Source of the DNA: CAZGSG01 sp964528095
GTDB lineage: Bacteria > Bacteroidota > Bacteroidia > Chitinophagales > Chitinophagaceae
DNA: 5,747 nt
Reading direction: 5' to 3'
Assembly: GCA_964528095.1 (NCBI GenBank)
Contig: CAZGSG010000373.1
Span: 1 to 5,747 of the forward strand
Both the position numbers and the translations under genes were made by a program. Under the pieces are notes generated by a model that did no database searches, was not told the origin of the DNA, and saw only the letters and a program-made list of their open reading frames with translations. Of the stretch, positions 5,715 to 5,747 are shown in pieces. How positions within the stretch are numbered: the first letter of the stretch is position 1; each line of letters opens with the position of its first letter.

Positions 5715-5747
5715 ACAGGCGGTTGACAATTGTTTAACTCTAACTGG

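Larger units (their letters stand above)
5534..5747. other. Right-edge non-coding region
   Basis: This holds the operon terminator (5552-5608), then 139 bp without a supportable gene. In that tail, AGGTTTAA at 5645-5652 and TTAAACCT at 5674-5681 form a perfect 8-bp inverted repeat. CAAATCCATCTTAAA (5664-5678) recurs as CAAATCCATGTTAAA at 5700-5714. The minus strand is open in two frames from the right edge, to a TAA at 5649-5651 and a TGA at 5573-5575. The longer frame runs through the terminator hairpin, so neither is called as a gene. A TTGACA string at 5723-5728 is noted, but it is not a typical promoter element for this phylum. Confidence 0.45.

Noticed and set aside
5469..5726. + strand ORF overlapping the end of the PLP-enzyme gene
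   Set aside because: It starts inside the conserved C-terminus in another frame and runs straight through the terminator hairpin.
5573..5746. Minus-strand ORF open from the right edge
   Set aside because: It passes through the terminator hairpin and ends within its left arm, with no recognisable domain. Without sequence beyond the edge it cannot be supported.

Overview
The window looks like ordinary chromosome from a member of the Bacteroidota, probably Chitinophagaceae or a close relative (inference). Four of the five genes start after A-rich leaders without a Shine-Dalgarno sequence. TAnnTTTG-like -7 boxes lie upstream of several of them. Two of the proteins are small or medium secreted proteins of a kind common in that phylum. 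There are no rRNA or tRNA genes, no CRISPR array, no transposase and no phage genes.

Layout. Bases 1-283 hold no confident gene, but contain a perfect 28-bp palindrome (181-208) followed by a second dyad (210-231). A leftward gene (284-1627) encodes a secreted protein with an N-terminal pre-peptidase-like beta domain and a C-terminal HExxH zinc-peptidase-like domain. A 222-bp gap follows, with a long AT-rich hairpin 17 nt past the next gene's stop. A leftward thiolase (acetyl-CoA acetyltransferase, 1850-3031) has a good -7 box at 3072-3079. The 333-bp gap 3032-3364 holds that promoter, two concentric inverted repeats (3173-3216) and a clear leftward intrinsic terminator (3283-3327). The terminator serves a small leftward secreted protein of unknown function (3365-3730).

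A 208-bp divergent intergenic region then leads to a rightward two-gene operon. It encodes a RidA-family protein (3939-4409) and, 5 nt later, a fold-type III PLP enzyme of the D-threonine aldolase / D-serine dehydratase family (4415-5533). A strong hairpin terminator (5552-5608) closes the operon. Bases 5609-5747 hold no gene I can support.

How the genes work together. The only clear functional unit is the RidA/PLP-enzyme pair. RidA proteins hydrolyse the reactive enamine/imine products of PLP-dependent dehydratases, so a RidA homologue beside a possible D-serine dehydratase is a coherent D-amino-acid catabolism module. The thiolase, the peptidase-like protein and the small secreted protein appear to be independent single-gene units. 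I did not find a convincing new multi-gene system; the non-coding dyads and the operon pairing are the points most worth following up.
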